Positions 24,977-33,366 are shown, counted from the first letter of the stretch. The stretch is DNA of 45,788 bases from an uncultured Flavobacteriales bacterium (GCA_913062955.1 CAJXZP010000026.1:1-45788), one strand, 5' to 3'. The notes: generated by a model from the letters alone, not told the origin. Translations and numbers: made by a program.

Positions 24977-25477
24977 ATGGAAAGCAACCGACTAAAATAT
25001 CGTCTTGTTCAAGACTCTGATGCCGAATTTATTTACGAATTGATGAATACCAAAGCATGGTTTCAATTCATTGGCGATAGAGGTATTCATTCCCCAGAGG
25101 ATGCGGTGAAGTACATGAAGGATAAAATGCATCCGGATTTGGATGTAAAGGGGTTCGTTAACCACGTGATGGTAGAGAAATCCAGTGGGGCTCTTGTTGG
25201 AACCTGTAGTGTACATGATAGAGCAGGAGTAAAAGGAATGGATATTGGGTACGCTATATTATCCCAATTTGAAGGAATGGGATATGCTACGGAAGGTGCA
25301 ATAGAAATGGTGGATTTGGCTTTCAATACATATCAACAAACTCAAATTAGTGCCATTACCAATGATGATAATTGGGGTTCGGCTAGCGTATTAGAAAAGA
25401 TCGGGTTTACGCATCAAGGCTATGTAAAACTGCCTAACTTAGATTTAGATTTAAAATTATATGTGCTAAATAAGTAG
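24977..25477 (+). CDS. GNAT-family N-acetyltransferase
   Basis: A 166-residue protein with the RimJ/RimL-like GNAT fold: RLKYRLVQDSDAEFIYELMN at the start, KGMDIGYAILSQFEGMGYAT near residue 88 with the acetyl-CoA loop (Q-F-E-G-M-G-Y-A), and NWGSASVLEKIGFTHQGYV near residue 134. Substrate unknown. A short possible gene remnant follows it. Confidence 0.88.
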   Translation: MESNRLKYRLVQDSDAEFIYELMNTKAWFQFIGDRGIHSPEDAVKYMKDKMHPDLDVKGFVNHVMVEKSSGALVGTCSVHDRAGVKGMDIGYAILSQFEGMGYATEGAIEMVDLAFNTYQQTQISAITNDDNWGSASVLEKIGFTHQGYVKLPNLDLDLKLYVLNK

Positions 25478-25497
25478 ATAAATAATGGGTATCACTA

Positions 25498-25635
25498 ATT
25501 ATTACAGATTATCCAGATCCGTTTGAAGTGAAAAAAGATCCATCATTAAATTCAATATTTAAAACTCTTTGGCAAGAACAAAATGGAAGGTTTAGCTTTC
25601 ATTTTGGTCGTAATACAGCGCTATATTCTAATTAA
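25498..25635 (+). pseudogene. Possible remnant of a gene's 3' end
   Basis: A 45-codon open stretch without a start codon reads ITDYPDPFEVKKDPS and later QEQNGRFSFHFGRNTALYSN before a TAA at 25633-25635. The amino-acid composition looks protein-like, but no family is recognised and an in-frame stop lies just upstream at 25483. It may be the decayed end of a lost gene or chance. Confidence 0.3.
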
Positions 25636-25665
25636 CTCTAACAAATTTAACTTTAAAATAATTAT

Positions 25666-26685
25666 ATGAAATTACTTGTTACCCTTGTTTTTATCTGCCT
25701 CTGTCATGGAGCATGGAGTCAAAAAGTTGGCGTCATTGCCAATACATATAGCCATTTTGAATTGGGTCATAAAAATGGAAAGATTGACTTTGTGGTAGCT
25801 GATACCCAGCTCAACCAAACAAAGCCCATACTTTTATTTTGCCAAGGTTCTCAGCCTGTACCTCTTTTTGTAGATCTGGGTATGCGAGGAATAGTACCAT
25901 TAACATTAAATAATTTTGATGTCGATGAAATGAATCGGTATTTCCATGTGGTAGTAATTTCAATGCCATACACACCGGTGAAAGTGGTTCCCCTAAATTT
26001 GAACAGATCTTTTAATTATGTATTAGATACGGCAATTAACCAAAGTTTCGATTCGAATTATGTGAGGTCCGATAATTTGGATAATTATATTTCAAGAGCC
26101 AATAAAGTACTTGAATATTTGCAGCAACAACCATGGGTTTCCAAATTAGGTACAGTGGTGGTAGGGCATTCTCAAGGAGCTAGGGTAGCCGTTGGTATTT
26201 CGACATCTAATACGATCGTTTCTCAATTGGGCTTATTTGGATATAATCCAATGCGTAGAATAGATCAGTTGATATGGCAACAACGGAATAGGGCGAAAGA
26301 AGGAAGAATTACTTGGCAAGAGGCCGATTCGGTTCAACAAAACCTCTATACTTTTTATAAAGATGTTCAAAATCCTGATTCACTTGAGAAGCACCCAGAA
26401 TATCGTTCGTGGAAATCCTTTTCAAAAAGCTCTTTGGAAAGTTTAGCTAATTTGGTAATACCTGTATATATTGGCTACGGGTCTGAAGATGAAATTGCGC
26501 AATATTGCGATCAAATTCCCTTAAGCTTTATCGAAAAACAAAAGACCAATTATGTTTTGAAAAGATATGTTGGTTTGGATCATGATTTTTTTCCGGTGAG
26601 AGCTAATGGAAGAACAGATCATGCAAATGGTAAATGGAAAAACGTAATGAATAATTTCATTTCATGGACCTTGGGTGAGGATTGA
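25666..26685 (+). CDS. Secreted alpha/beta-hydrolase family protein
   Basis: A 339-residue protein with a signal peptide (residues 1-18, ending GAWSQ). The nucleophile elbow is GHSQG (VVVGHSQGARVAV, Ser169). A late His lies in the GLDHDFFPV segment near residue 306, and an acidic residue lies in YGSEDEIAQ near residue 271, completing a plausible Ser-Asp-His triad. It belongs to the alpha/beta-hydrolase superfamily; the substrate (ester, peptide or other) is unknown. The gene is flanked by independent lipoprotein and GNAT genes. Confidence 0.82.
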   Translation: MKLLVTLVFICLCHGAWSQKVGVIANTYSHFELGHKNGKIDFVVADTQLNQTKPILLFCQGSQPVPLFVDLGMRGIVPLTLNNFDVDEMNRYFHVVVISMPYTPVKVVPLNLNRSFNYVLDTAINQSFDSNYVRSDNLDNYISRANKVLEYLQQQPWVSKLGTVVVGHSQGARVAVGISTSNTIVSQLGLFGYNPMRRIDQLIWQQRNRAKEGRITWQEADSVQQNLYTFYKDVQNPDSLEKHPEYRSWKSFSKSSLESLANLVIPVYIGYGSEDEIAQYCDQIPLSFIEKQKTNYVLKRYVGLDHDFFPVRANGRTDHANGKWKNVMNNFISWTLGED

Positions 26686-26821
26686 TTCATTCCCATTATC
26701 TCCCCTGGTAGTTCCATTCCCTTTAAACAAAAAAAATGTTAATCAAACTTCAAGGGATGGATAAACCCTGTATCTTCGATTGGTATTTTAAAGTCCTACT
26801 GAAATAAAAAATCTACCTAAA

Positions 26822-27511
26822 ATGACTAAATTCTATCTTTCCATTATCGTTGTTCTTTCTTGTTTTACCAGTTGTAGTAATGTCGAATTTAAAAAAGCAC
26901 AACCCAAAGGAATTAAAACCCTTTCCTCCTTTCCGGTTGAATTACAAGGTACCTATGTAGCTGAGAAGGGGCATGAATTGGATACCCTGATTATTAGAAA
27001 TGATAAATACTTACAAGGAGGTAAGCGAAGTGGTAAATTATCCAATCAAGAATTGGAAAATGACTCTTCCATTTATATTAAAAATGGGTTGCTATATGGG
27101 GAGAACTTATCCATTTCAAACGGAGTTCCTTTTACGATTGAGAATGATACCATTTTTTATGATTATTCGCATTACAACTCTATGGACTTGTCCAAGGCTT
27201 TAGTTATTAAGCCATTCAATAACTACCATGTTTTAAGTAAACAAGAGGAAAACAAAACATGGGAAGTTTTATTGATAGAACAAAAAGGGGAGGAGCTCAT
27301 TATATATACAGAAGGTAATTTTTATGGGGATGGGAAAATCGATAAGAAGTTAGAATACGATGGTGCATTGGAAGACTTTTTTAAAATCACAAAATTCAAA
27401 AAGATCAAAAAGGGCAAATATCGAATTAATCCGTCCCCAGAAGAATTTGAAATGTTGGTGGAAGCCCAATTTTTTAGACCCTATATTGTGTATAAAAAAA
27501 TAAAGATTTAA
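26822..27511 (+). CDS. Lipoprotein of unknown function
   Basis: A 229-residue protein with a lipoprotein signal peptide (MTKFYLSIIVVLSCFTSC, Cys18). The mature part is rich in beta-strand-forming and charged residues, with no motif I recognise; ELQGTYVAEKGHELDTLII near residue 41 and IIYTEGNFYGDGKIDKKLEY near residue 160 are notable. A possible promoter is TTC, 19 bases, then TATCTTCG ending at 26778. It is anchored in the envelope, next to the CsgG-domain gene but with a separate promoter-like element between them. Confidence 0.75.
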   Translation: MTKFYLSIIVVLSCFTSCSNVEFKKAQPKGIKTLSSFPVELQGTYVAEKGHELDTLIIRNDKYLQGGKRSGKLSNQELENDSSIYIKNGLLYGENLSISNGVPFTIENDTIFYDYSHYNSMDLSKALVIKPFNNYHVLSKQEENKTWEVLLIEQKGEELIIYTEGNFYGDGKIDKKLEYDGALEDFFKITKFKKIKKGKYRINPSPEEFEMLVEAQFFRPYIVYKKIKI

Positions 27512-27552
27512 TCAAAAGGATTATTTTCATAGGAAAGAAAATTTAACCAAAA

Positions 27553-27585
27553 TTTCCCTTTATTCGATTGCTACTCTTATATTTG
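27553..27585 (+). promoter_or_regulatory. Promoter of the CsgG-domain gene
   Basis: TATATTTG at 27578-27585 is an exact TAnnTTTG -7 element of Bacteroidota. TTTC at 27553-27556, 21 bases upstream, approximates the -33 TTTG. The ATG chosen for the gene (27607) lies 21 bases after the -7 element, which argues against the upstream Met at 27568. Confidence 0.55.
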
Positions 27586-27606
27586 AGAAGAACTAAACAA
27601 TTAATT

Positions 27607-28965
27607 ATGAAAAAATTCTTCTTACTTGCTTTTACTGCTTTTTCTTTACTAATTCTACCTCAATTGGGACACGCGCAATTAAACTGTTACAGTTTAAAAG
27701 CACCCACATTTATGGTGGAAGGAATGGAGAAGGTGGCCATTTTAAATTTTCAGAATAGAAATGACCAGTCTTGGCATTATTATAAGCAAAATGATTATGG
27801 TTCTCAATTAGCCGATTATATGGTTGGGATGCTTTTGGAGGAGCACAGAGGAGTGTATACCGAAGAGAAAAATAAAGCAACTAAGGTTACGGGTGATGAT
27901 TTCACCATGAAGAAGCTGATGGCTCAAAAGAAGGCTAAGAAATTTGCCAAAGGCACCAATTTTATGGATCGGTATCATACGGATGTATATACGGTGGTAG
28001 AACGTGGCCAATTGGATAAAATAATGAAAGAGCAATCCCTAGGGGCAAGTGGTGCGGTTTCGGATATGGATGCTGCAGAAGTGGGTAAATTATTAGGCTT
28101 GGATGTTATTATTACGGGGGGGTATTCCTCAGATGTGAATACTACGATTAAAGGTTCCAGTAAAGGGTCTAGTTATAATGGGAAAAAGAAAGCTAACGTG
28201 GATGTAACCATGAAAATTATTTCTATTGAAACGGGTGAAATCTTAACGATGGTGAATAAAAGAGCATCTACTAAAAGAAGTTCTAGTGGACAAAGTTACT
28301 CCGAAGCGGCAGGTGGCTTACCCTCCGATGATTACCTGGTTCGTGAATGTTTGAAAATGGTAGCGAAAGAGTTAGTATCCCATTTTACGCCTATGTTTGT
28401 TTACCAGGAATTGGAAGTGGAAAAACCCGTAGGGAAAGACTATAAAGAAGAGTTTAAAGAAGCCCGTGAATTGGTGGCTAATAATGATCTTTCCGGAGCT
28501 TTTTCTGTATTGAAGGAAGTGTATGACGCAGATCCATATGATGCCTCCATGGCACATAATATGGGAGTGGTTTATGAAGCCGTGGGTAATTTTGAGCAGG
28601 CCATTGAATACCATAAAGCCGCCTATGAAATTGATCCATCTAAATCACATACAGCATCGTTAGAACGTGCCTTAGATAGTAAAGAGGCATTAAACGAGTT
28701 GGGTAGATTGGGGGCAGATATAACGCCCTATAAATTTGATCCCAAAGCCAAAGAACGTTTGAATATTATTAAAGTGAAAACTAAAGGCAAAAAGAACGAC
28801 CGAATAAACGTGTACATTGATGCCAATAAAGGGAGTGACGTAGTTGCTAAAGTACCCGGAGACACCGAATTTGTTATGCTAAGTGAGGAAGGTACCTGGT
28901 ACAAAATTAAATTGCTAGGGGGTAAAGAAGGCTTTATCAATAAGGAGCATTTGAATATGAAATAA
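27607..28965 (+). CDS. Secreted CsgG-domain protein with TPR and SH3-like C-terminus
   Basis: The start at 27607 gives a standard signal peptide (MKKFFLLAFTAFSLLILPQL, cleavage after HAQ) and follows the promoter; the ATG at 27568 overlaps the -33/-7 spacer. The 452-residue protein contains a CsgG/HfaB-like domain (KVAILNF, VVERGQLDKIMKEQSLGASG, KLLGLDVIITGGYSSD), then a TPR pair (residues ~300-365; AHNMGVVYEAVGNFEQAIEY) and a C-terminal SH3-like domain (GSDVVAKVPGDTEFVMLSEE, WYKIKLLGGKEGFI). CsgG itself is a curli secretion pore in the outer membrane, but this protein lacks a lipobox, so an envelope-associated homologue is more likely. It ends at a strong bidirectional terminator. Confidence 0.88.
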   Translation: MKKFFLLAFTAFSLLILPQLGHAQLNCYSLKAPTFMVEGMEKVAILNFQNRNDQSWHYYKQNDYGSQLADYMVGMLLEEHRGVYTEEKNKATKVTGDDFTMKKLMAQKKAKKFAKGTNFMDRYHTDVYTVVERGQLDKIMKEQSLGASGAVSDMDAAEVGKLLGLDVIITGGYSSDVNTTIKGSSKGSSYNGKKKANVDVTMKIISIETGEILTMVNKRASTKRSSSGQSYSEAAGGLPSDDYLVRECLKMVAKELVSHFTPMFVYQELEVEKPVGKDYKEEFKEARELVANNDLSGAFSVLKEVYDADPYDASMAHNMGVVYEAVGNFEQAIEYHKAAYEIDPSKSHTASLERALDSKEALNELGRLGADITPYKFDPKAKERLNIIKVKTKGKKNDRINVYIDANKGSDVVAKVPGDTEFVMLSEEGTWYKIKLLGGKEGFINKEHLNMK

Positions 28966-29011
28966 GATTATTAAATAGGATTTTTTGAGTGATTTAATCA
29001 ATTTTATGCAT

Positions 29012-29047
29012 AAAAAAACGCCATTCGTTTAACGAATGGCGTTTTTT
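29012..29047. terminator. Strong bidirectional intrinsic terminator
   Basis: CGCCATTCGTT (29019-29029) and AACGAATGGCG (29031-29041) form a perfect 11-bp stem with a single-base gap, flanked by a seven-A run (29012-29018) and a six-T run (29042-29047). It serves both the CsgG-domain gene (plus) and the convergent carbonic anhydrase gene (minus). Confidence 0.92.
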
Positions 29048-29062
29048 CTTTTGTTAAAAAGA

Positions 29063-29629
29063 CTACATCAAGTCTACTTTACCTGAATCTAAATTATAGT
29101 ATCCGGAAACAATTTTTACTTTCCCTTCGTTTACTGCATTACTAATAATGGTGGAACGAATGGTTAATTCCTTGGCATTTAATTGGGCATTGGTTTTCAC
29201 CACCTCATTTACATCCGCATCTGTTCCACAGGCAGAAACAGCAGGAGTAACATGTGCCAATAACATGTTCAGGTTGTACCCATTATCCCCTCCTTTTATG
29301 GCAGCCGTAACTGCGCCACAATTTTGATGTCCGAGAACTACAATAACAGGAGATCCTAAATTTGCAACCGCATATTCAATACTGGCCAAGGAAGAGGTGT
29401 TGGCTATGTTTCCTGCCACTCTAATTACAAATAATTCACCTAATCCGGTATCAAACATGAGTTCCGGAACTACACGGCTATCCGCACAGCTTAAAATTAT
29501 GGCCCAGGGATTCTGTTCATTTATTAGTTCCTTTCTACGCGAACCGTCTTGTAATTTATGTTCTAATTGATCACTGACAAATCGTGCATTCCCGTCTTCT
29601 AATCTTTTTAATACTTCGTTGGCATTCAT
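29063..29629 (-). CDS. Beta-class carbonic anhydrase
   Basis: The ATG at 29629 is preferred because it gives the standard family start MNANEVLKRLEDGNARFVSD; an upstream in-frame ATG at 29659 adds ten residues. The 188-residue enzyme has the beta-CA zinc ligands Cys48 in SCADSR, His101 and Cys104 in GHQNCGA, and the Asp50-Arg52 dyad. It interconverts carbon dioxide and bicarbonate. No signal peptide is present, so it is cytoplasmic. It may supply the SulP transporter encoded 8 kb away, but that is inference. A bidirectional terminator lies 16 bp past its stop codon. Confidence 0.94.
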   Translation of the reverse strand: MNANEVLKRLEDGNARFVSDQLEHKLQDGSRRKELINEQNPWAIILSCADSRVVPELMFDTGLGELFVIRVAGNIANTSSLASIEYAVANLGSPVIVVLGHQNCGAVTAAIKGGDNGYNLNMLLAHVTPAVSACGTDADVNEVVKTNAQLNAKELTIRSTIISNAVNEGKVKIVSGYYNLDSGKVDLM

Positions 29630-29841
29630 GTATTTGAGTATTTTATATAACTGATTCAATTGTTGAATAGCTAAGGTACAAAAAACGAAGTTGTTTTCTG
29701 CAGGAATCCACGCAAATGGATGAAAATCGAGAAGTAGGTTTACCTCATGGGTCGTTTTAATCCCGCAAATAACTTATACTTTATCATTGGTGATTTTTTC
29801 CCCAAGCTAAGAGATCGTAAATGGAGTAGGAATAATAGTTA

Positions 29842-30278
29842 ATGTGCGTTGTATGTATTCCTCCTTCATCGAAGGAACTCGATTCAGAATCCACCTATCA
29901 TGTTTCTATGGATGATTTGATCCCTCAATTACAGAGTCAATATCCTAAAGCGGTAAGTTTTGAGCTTCATTATCCAGCTACTGATACTTCCTCAATTTAT
30001 GTGGAGACTAAGTTTAATGAAGGGATTCATTACAATGTGGATTACCTGTTTTTTGATCAATACAGTTTAAAAGAACTGGAAACCGCTTGTATTTACGTGT
30101 AATATAAGGACACTAATTTGCCGATAAAATGATACGAATGAACTAGGATATCCATGTAGGAGCTATCGGTGGTATTTGGGGAAAGGTAATCGCCTTTTTT
30201 TCTAGTCTACTAATGGCAAGTTTACCGTTAACTGGTTTTTTACTGTGGTATGGAAAGAGAAATATAACCAAACACTAA
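29842..30278 (+). pseudogene. Decayed C-terminal part of a PepSY-associated TM-helix protein
   Basis: Three pieces can be joined. Frame A from 29842 reads DSESTYHVSMDDLIPQLQSQ and NVDYLFFDQYSLKELE, then hits TAA at 30100-30102. Frame A continues with YKDTN, and a one-base loss in the T-run at 30117-30119 shifts to frame B, which reads ADKMIRMN, a TAG at 30144-30146, then DIHVGAIGGIWGKVIAF and SLPLTGFLLWYGKR, ending at TAA 30276-30278. This matches what I remember of the family C-terminus (FDQYTLKE, RMNYDIHVGAI, GK, PLTGFLIWWGR). So at least two nonsense changes and one frameshift are present. Sequence upstream of 29842 does not show the N-terminal part. Intact members sit in the inner membrane and are often linked to siderophore or iron uptake. 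Confidence 0.75.
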
Positions 30279-30301
30279 TGGAACACTAATGGAACACTAA
30301 T
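30271..30301. repeat. 11-bp tandem repeat, about 2.8 copies
   Basis: The unit AACACTAATGG occurs at 30271-30281 and 30282-30292, followed by a partial third copy AACACTAAT at 30293-30301. The stop codons of the PepSY pseudogene (plus) and of the GT9-like gene (minus, TAG at 30286-30288) both lie inside it. Slippage here would alter the end of the GT9-like protein. Confidence 0.9.
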
Positions 30302-31167
30302 TTTGATACTTCCAATTTTTCTTTTAAGACTTCCTCCATTTTATTTACTACCGCTCTAGGGTTGAGCATATACAACGCTTGACATCCATTATTACAGTTA
30401 TTCCAATACCCCTTTTCTTTTGAAAAATTACATGCCACACAATCCACTTGTGTTTTAGATACACTTAGAGGATGGACAAATTCATCATGACCAAAAACAA
30501 CATCTCCTATAGTGGGGCCTTGCAGGGCAATTACATGCGTTTTTAAAGTGGCAGCCAAATGAGCACCTCCAGAATCTCCGCTTATTACAATATCAGCCTG
30601 GCGTAACAATGCAGCGAGCTTAAAAAGGTCCAATCCCCAATAATGATACGTATCAAATTGTCGTGCAATTCCACCATCTAAAGTCAATACACAGGTATTG
30701 TAATTCTCTTTAATACGGTTATTTAGATCTATCCAATACAATATCGGCCACGTACGTGTTACACGAGTAGCTTCGGGAAGCATCACTACTTTGGGCGCAT
30801 CTTTATGACACATCTTTTCCCATTCTTGTCTAGCCCAACAATCGGCATCTTCATTATTTCCGTATACGGGTCTTACTGGCTTTAGGTTTTCTAGTCCAAC
30901 GCTACGACTCCAGAAATCAAATCGATTCCGCTTGGTTTTATGTGCTTCTTTAAGTTCATGGTTAAAACCACTTTCTTCCATTTGGGTCCAGTTACCACCA
31001 GAGTTTTCGGTGATATTCTCATCTGGCATACTCAGAATTTGAGTAACCGCTCTATGATTGCGAGGATTAACCTGAATCATTTTGTTTTGTTGCCGCGCAC
31101 TTTCAATAATCCAACATCCTAAAATGACATCTCCTAAACCATTGTTTTGAATATCAATTATTTGCAT
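30286..31167 (-). CDS. Glycosyltransferase family 9-like protein (heptosyltransferase-like)
   Basis: A 293-residue protein with the GT9/ADP-heptose transferase layout: NNGLGDVILGCWIIESAR near the N-terminus (the GD motif), VVMLPEATRVTRTWP in the middle (residues 126-140), then ISGDSGGAHLAATLKTHVIA and LQGPTIGDVV. A C-terminal cluster of four cysteines (CVACNF, then WNNCNNGCQAL) is typical of many GT9 proteins. It should add a sugar to a lipopolysaccharide or other surface glycan. It is the last gene of the DUF2589/GH25 operon, 21 bp after the muramidase gene, and its stop codon lies in a tandem repeat. Functional link to the DUF2589 genes is inference from position. Confidence 0.82.
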   Translation of the reverse strand: MQIIDIQNNGLGDVILGCWIIESARQQNKMIQVNPRNHRAVTQILSMPDENITENSGGNWTQMEESGFNHELKEAHKTKRNRFDFWSRSVGLENLKPVRPVYGNNEDADCWARQEWEKMCHKDAPKVVMLPEATRVTRTWPILYWIDLNNRIKENYNTCVLTLDGGIARQFDTYHYWGLDLFKLAALLRQADIVISGDSGGAHLAATLKTHVIALQGPTIGDVVFGHDEFVHPLSVSKTQVDCVACNFSKEKGYWNNCNNGCQALYMLNPRAVVNKMEEVLKEKLEVSKLVFH

Positions 31168-31188
31168 CGTATTCGTTTTTGAGTTTTA

Positions 31189-32190
31189 TTACTGAATAAG
31201 AAGAGATTTTAGTTCATAGCTGGGAATAAAATTTAAATCAACGTTACCGATAATGCCGTTAATTCGACCCTTGCTAGAAAATTGCCACATGGCTACATCT
31301 GGTGGTTGAGCCGTGGAATCGGTTTCGGTAATACGCATTCCTGGAGGTGGATTTATTGCATATTGAGCCATCCAAAAGGTATAGTCCGAAAAATGTTTTA
31401 GCAGATACGAATCGTAGAAATAGGTGTATGTATAAAGAATCGGTTGTACTTGATAATGGGATTCTATTTTCGCTAAGAAAAGTTTCAAATCTCGAATCAT
31501 TTTGGTTTTTGAAACTCCTGGTTTATTACAGGAGGCACAAGCTAACTCTATGTCAATAACAGGCCGTAAATTTCCGCTCGATAAGGAAACCGTGTGAATT
31601 AAATTTTCTGCTTGAGCATCGGGTGTAGCTTGGTATTCGTAAAAATGATAAATGCCTACAATAAATTTTGTTTTCGCTTGTTTCCAATTGTATTCAAAAT
31701 ATGGGTCCACAATCGAGTCACCCTGAGTCGCTTTCATGATGACAACTTGTAGTGGGTGAGGGGCTGTATCTAGTTTTACATCATCCCAGTTTATTTTGGA
31801 TTGCCAACGAGAAACATCTATGCCATATATTGCAGCCATGTTTCCGGTAGTGCTATCTTTTAATTTTACGGAATAATGGGCTAAATGCTTTTGAAAGTTA
31901 ACGGTATCCATTAAACTATCGGTAGGATACGAATGACCCAAATAATAGCTAGAAACCGGAATAAATGGAGCTACTATTGAATCGGTTACTTCGATATTTT
32001 CAGGAAACACCTTATCCCATTGAGACCTGACAGAAACCCAGTTTCCACCTAGCATAAAAAAAGAATGGATCCCAATTACCACTAGGTTTAAGGTTACCGC
32101 AACAATAACCCACCTTTTAATTTTGTGAATTTGAATGGTCGATTTCTTCCTTTTTTTTTGAGGGGTGAATTTTATGTTTAAGCTGCTCAC
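31189..32190 (-). CDS. Membrane-anchored GH25 muramidase (lysozyme)
   Basis: A 333-residue protein with a basic N-terminal tail, one transmembrane helix (about residues 27-48), a ~70-residue linker and a GH25 domain (residues ~120-333). Catalytic-type residues are Asp125 in YGIDVSRWQ, and Asp213 and Glu215 in VIDIELACASC. KATQGDSIVDPYF and IVGIYHFYEY are further GH25 landmarks. GH25 enzymes cleave the MurNAc-GlcNAc bond in peptidoglycan. The anchor places the domain in the periplasm, attached to the inner membrane. Its start overlaps the preceding small-protein gene by four bases (ATGA), so it is translationally coupled to the DUF2589 operon. Confidence 0.9.
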   Translation of the reverse strand: MSSLNIKFTPQKKRKKSTIQIHKIKRWVIVAVTLNLVVIGIHSFFMLGGNWVSVRSQWDKVFPENIEVTDSIVAPFIPVSSYYLGHSYPTDSLMDTVNFQKHLAHYSVKLKDSTTGNMAAIYGIDVSRWQSKINWDDVKLDTAPHPLQVVIMKATQGDSIVDPYFEYNWKQAKTKFIVGIYHFYEYQATPDAQAENLIHTVSLSSGNLRPVIDIELACASCNKPGVSKTKMIRDLKLFLAKIESHYQVQPILYTYTYFYDSYLLKHFSDYTFWMAQYAINPPPGMRITETDSTAQPPDVAMWQFSSKGRINGIIGNVDLNFIPSYELKSLLIQ

Positions 32191-32522
32191 GGTTTGCGTT
32201 TAATTTTTGAAAGAAGTAGATGTACTGTATTTGAAATACCTAGTTTGATCTCTGTGAAAATGGGATATATAATATTTAACAGATAGCCAAAAACAAGATT
32301 TCCCATGGATTTTGATGCGATGTTATCCGGTATGGGAATAACGACCCGTAATGGTGCTTTTACCAATAAGGGGTTGTAATCCAATGAATAAGGCGCATAT
32401 GGTTTGGTATGTACCCTTTCCGAGTCATAGGGATCATAATCAAACCATTGATCCTTGTTCTTGGCCTCATGTGTTTTTAAGGAATAGGAGGTTTTATTTG
32501 GCGTATATTTTCCGTTGGCCAT
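32187..32522 (-). CDS. Small protein with C-terminal hydrophobic helix, DUF2589 operon
   Basis: A 111-residue protein I do not recognise. The N-terminal half is polar (KNKDQWFDYDPYDSERVH), the middle contains NPLLVKAPLRVVIPIPDNI, and a hydrophobic helix (about residues 73-90, MGNLVFGYLLNIIYPIF) is followed by a basic tail ending KIKRKP. It could insert into or lie on the membrane. The PLLxxxPLRVVIPIP wording resembles the PLLTIIPIN strand of the neighbouring DUF2589 proteins, perhaps a distant relation. It is 7 bp after the third DUF2589-like gene and overlaps the GH25 gene by four bases. Confidence 0.72.
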   Translation of the reverse strand: MANGKYTPNKTSYSLKTHEAKNKDQWFDYDPYDSERVHTKPYAPYSLDYNPLLVKAPLRVVIPIPDNIASKSMGNLVFGYLLNIIYPIFTEIKLGISNTVHLLLSKIKRKP

Positions 32523-32529
32523 AGGGCGG

Positions 32530-33144
32530 TTATGGAATCTGGCTTTTTAAGGCTTTTTCATATCCATCAATTATTTTTTTTAAACCTTCCGAATTTTCTT
32601 GAGGAGTAATGGAGATTTCTAAACTACCCCTAGTCACGTTGTTTTTTCCTTTTCTGGTCTTACTATCAGTAAAGTTTAGTTGAACTTCATCATTCACAAT
32701 CTCTAAGTCAAATTCGGCTGTTAAAACGGCCTTTTCTATTTGCGACATCGATATAGGAGTGAGCGTTAGAAGGGGGACATGGACTTCTATAGATTCCATT
32801 CCGTTTTCAGTTTCTCGAGGATATTCAATGACCACGGTTTTGGGCGACAATGTACCCGGAGTTTGTGCACTTTCCGGAGTAATTGATCCACCACTCAAGG
32901 CATCTTTGGCCTTTTGAAATACATCAGATGCATTTTGTAAGTCCTCTTGGGTTACGGCACCCTTTTTAGTTGAAATAGAATGAGAAATTTTTAAGGCATC
33001 ATCTAAAGTGTTTTGTAAATCTTCTTTATTGCCAGTGTCAATAAAATACTTATCTAACATGGCCAAGTTCTGATCCATTAATTGGTCGTTAGCTGTTAAA
33101 ATCGCCTGATGAATAGAGGTGACAAATGATTTAAAACTTATCAT
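32530..33144 (-). CDS. DUF2589-like protein, divergent third member
   Basis: A 204-residue soluble protein. The N-terminal ~90 residues are helical (FKSFVTSIHQAILTANDQLM). The C-terminal half keeps the DUF2589 plan: EVHVPLLTLTPISMSQIEKA matches the central PLLTIIPIN strand of the two clear members, AEFDLEIV matches FEMEV, and GLKKIIDGYEKALKSQIP matches the final GVNTIIxxxxxxIQPI helix. It lacks the Gly-x-Asn of the clear members, so it may have a modified role. No membrane helix. It lies between the zinc-ribbon gene (3 bp) and the small hydrophobic protein gene (7 bp). Confidence 0.78.
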   Translation of the reverse strand: MISFKSFVTSIHQAILTANDQLMDQNLAMLDKYFIDTGNKEDLQNTLDDALKISHSISTKKGAVTQEDLQNASDVFQKAKDALSGGSITPESAQTPGTLSPKTVVIEYPRETENGMESIEVHVPLLTLTPISMSQIEKAVLTAEFDLEIVNDEVQLNFTDSKTRKGKNNVTRGSLEISITPQENSEGLKKIIDGYEKALKSQIP

Positions 33145-33147
33145 ATT

Positions 33148-33366
33148 CTAATCTTCTTGGGTGGCACTTTTCATTGCAGATACTTCTTTACGAAGCTCAT
33201 CAAATTCATTTATGGCATGCTCTACCAGAGGTGCGCTTTTTGCCGATAAACCAATGGCTGCACTACAACTTGGACATGAAAATTGGATTCCTGTTAATAA
33301 TAAATTTGAATCGGCCGGTATTTGTGTTTGACATACCGGGCATGGAATTTGAATATTGAATTGCAT
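33148..33366 (-). CDS. Zinc-ribbon mini-protein in the DUF2589 operon
   Basis: A 72-residue protein with two CPxC knuckles: CPVC (residues 9-12) and CPSC (residues 31-34), the classic four-cysteine zinc ribbon. The C-terminal ~30 residues (LVEHAINEFDELRKEVSAMK) form a likely coiled coil. It starts with a one-base TAATG overlap with the upstream DUF2589 gene and ends 3 bp before the next one. It is probably a cytoplasmic adaptor for its operon partners; no nucleic-acid-binding evidence beyond the zinc ribbon. Confidence 0.82.
   Translation of the reverse strand: MQFNIQIPCPVCQTQIPADSNLLLTGIQFSCPSCSAAIGLSAKSAPLVEHAINEFDELRKEVSAMKSATQED

Noticed and set aside
27568-27606. ATG at 27568 as the start of the CsgG-domain gene
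   Set aside because: It lies within the -33/-7 region of the likely promoter and would put 13 residues before a normal signal peptide.
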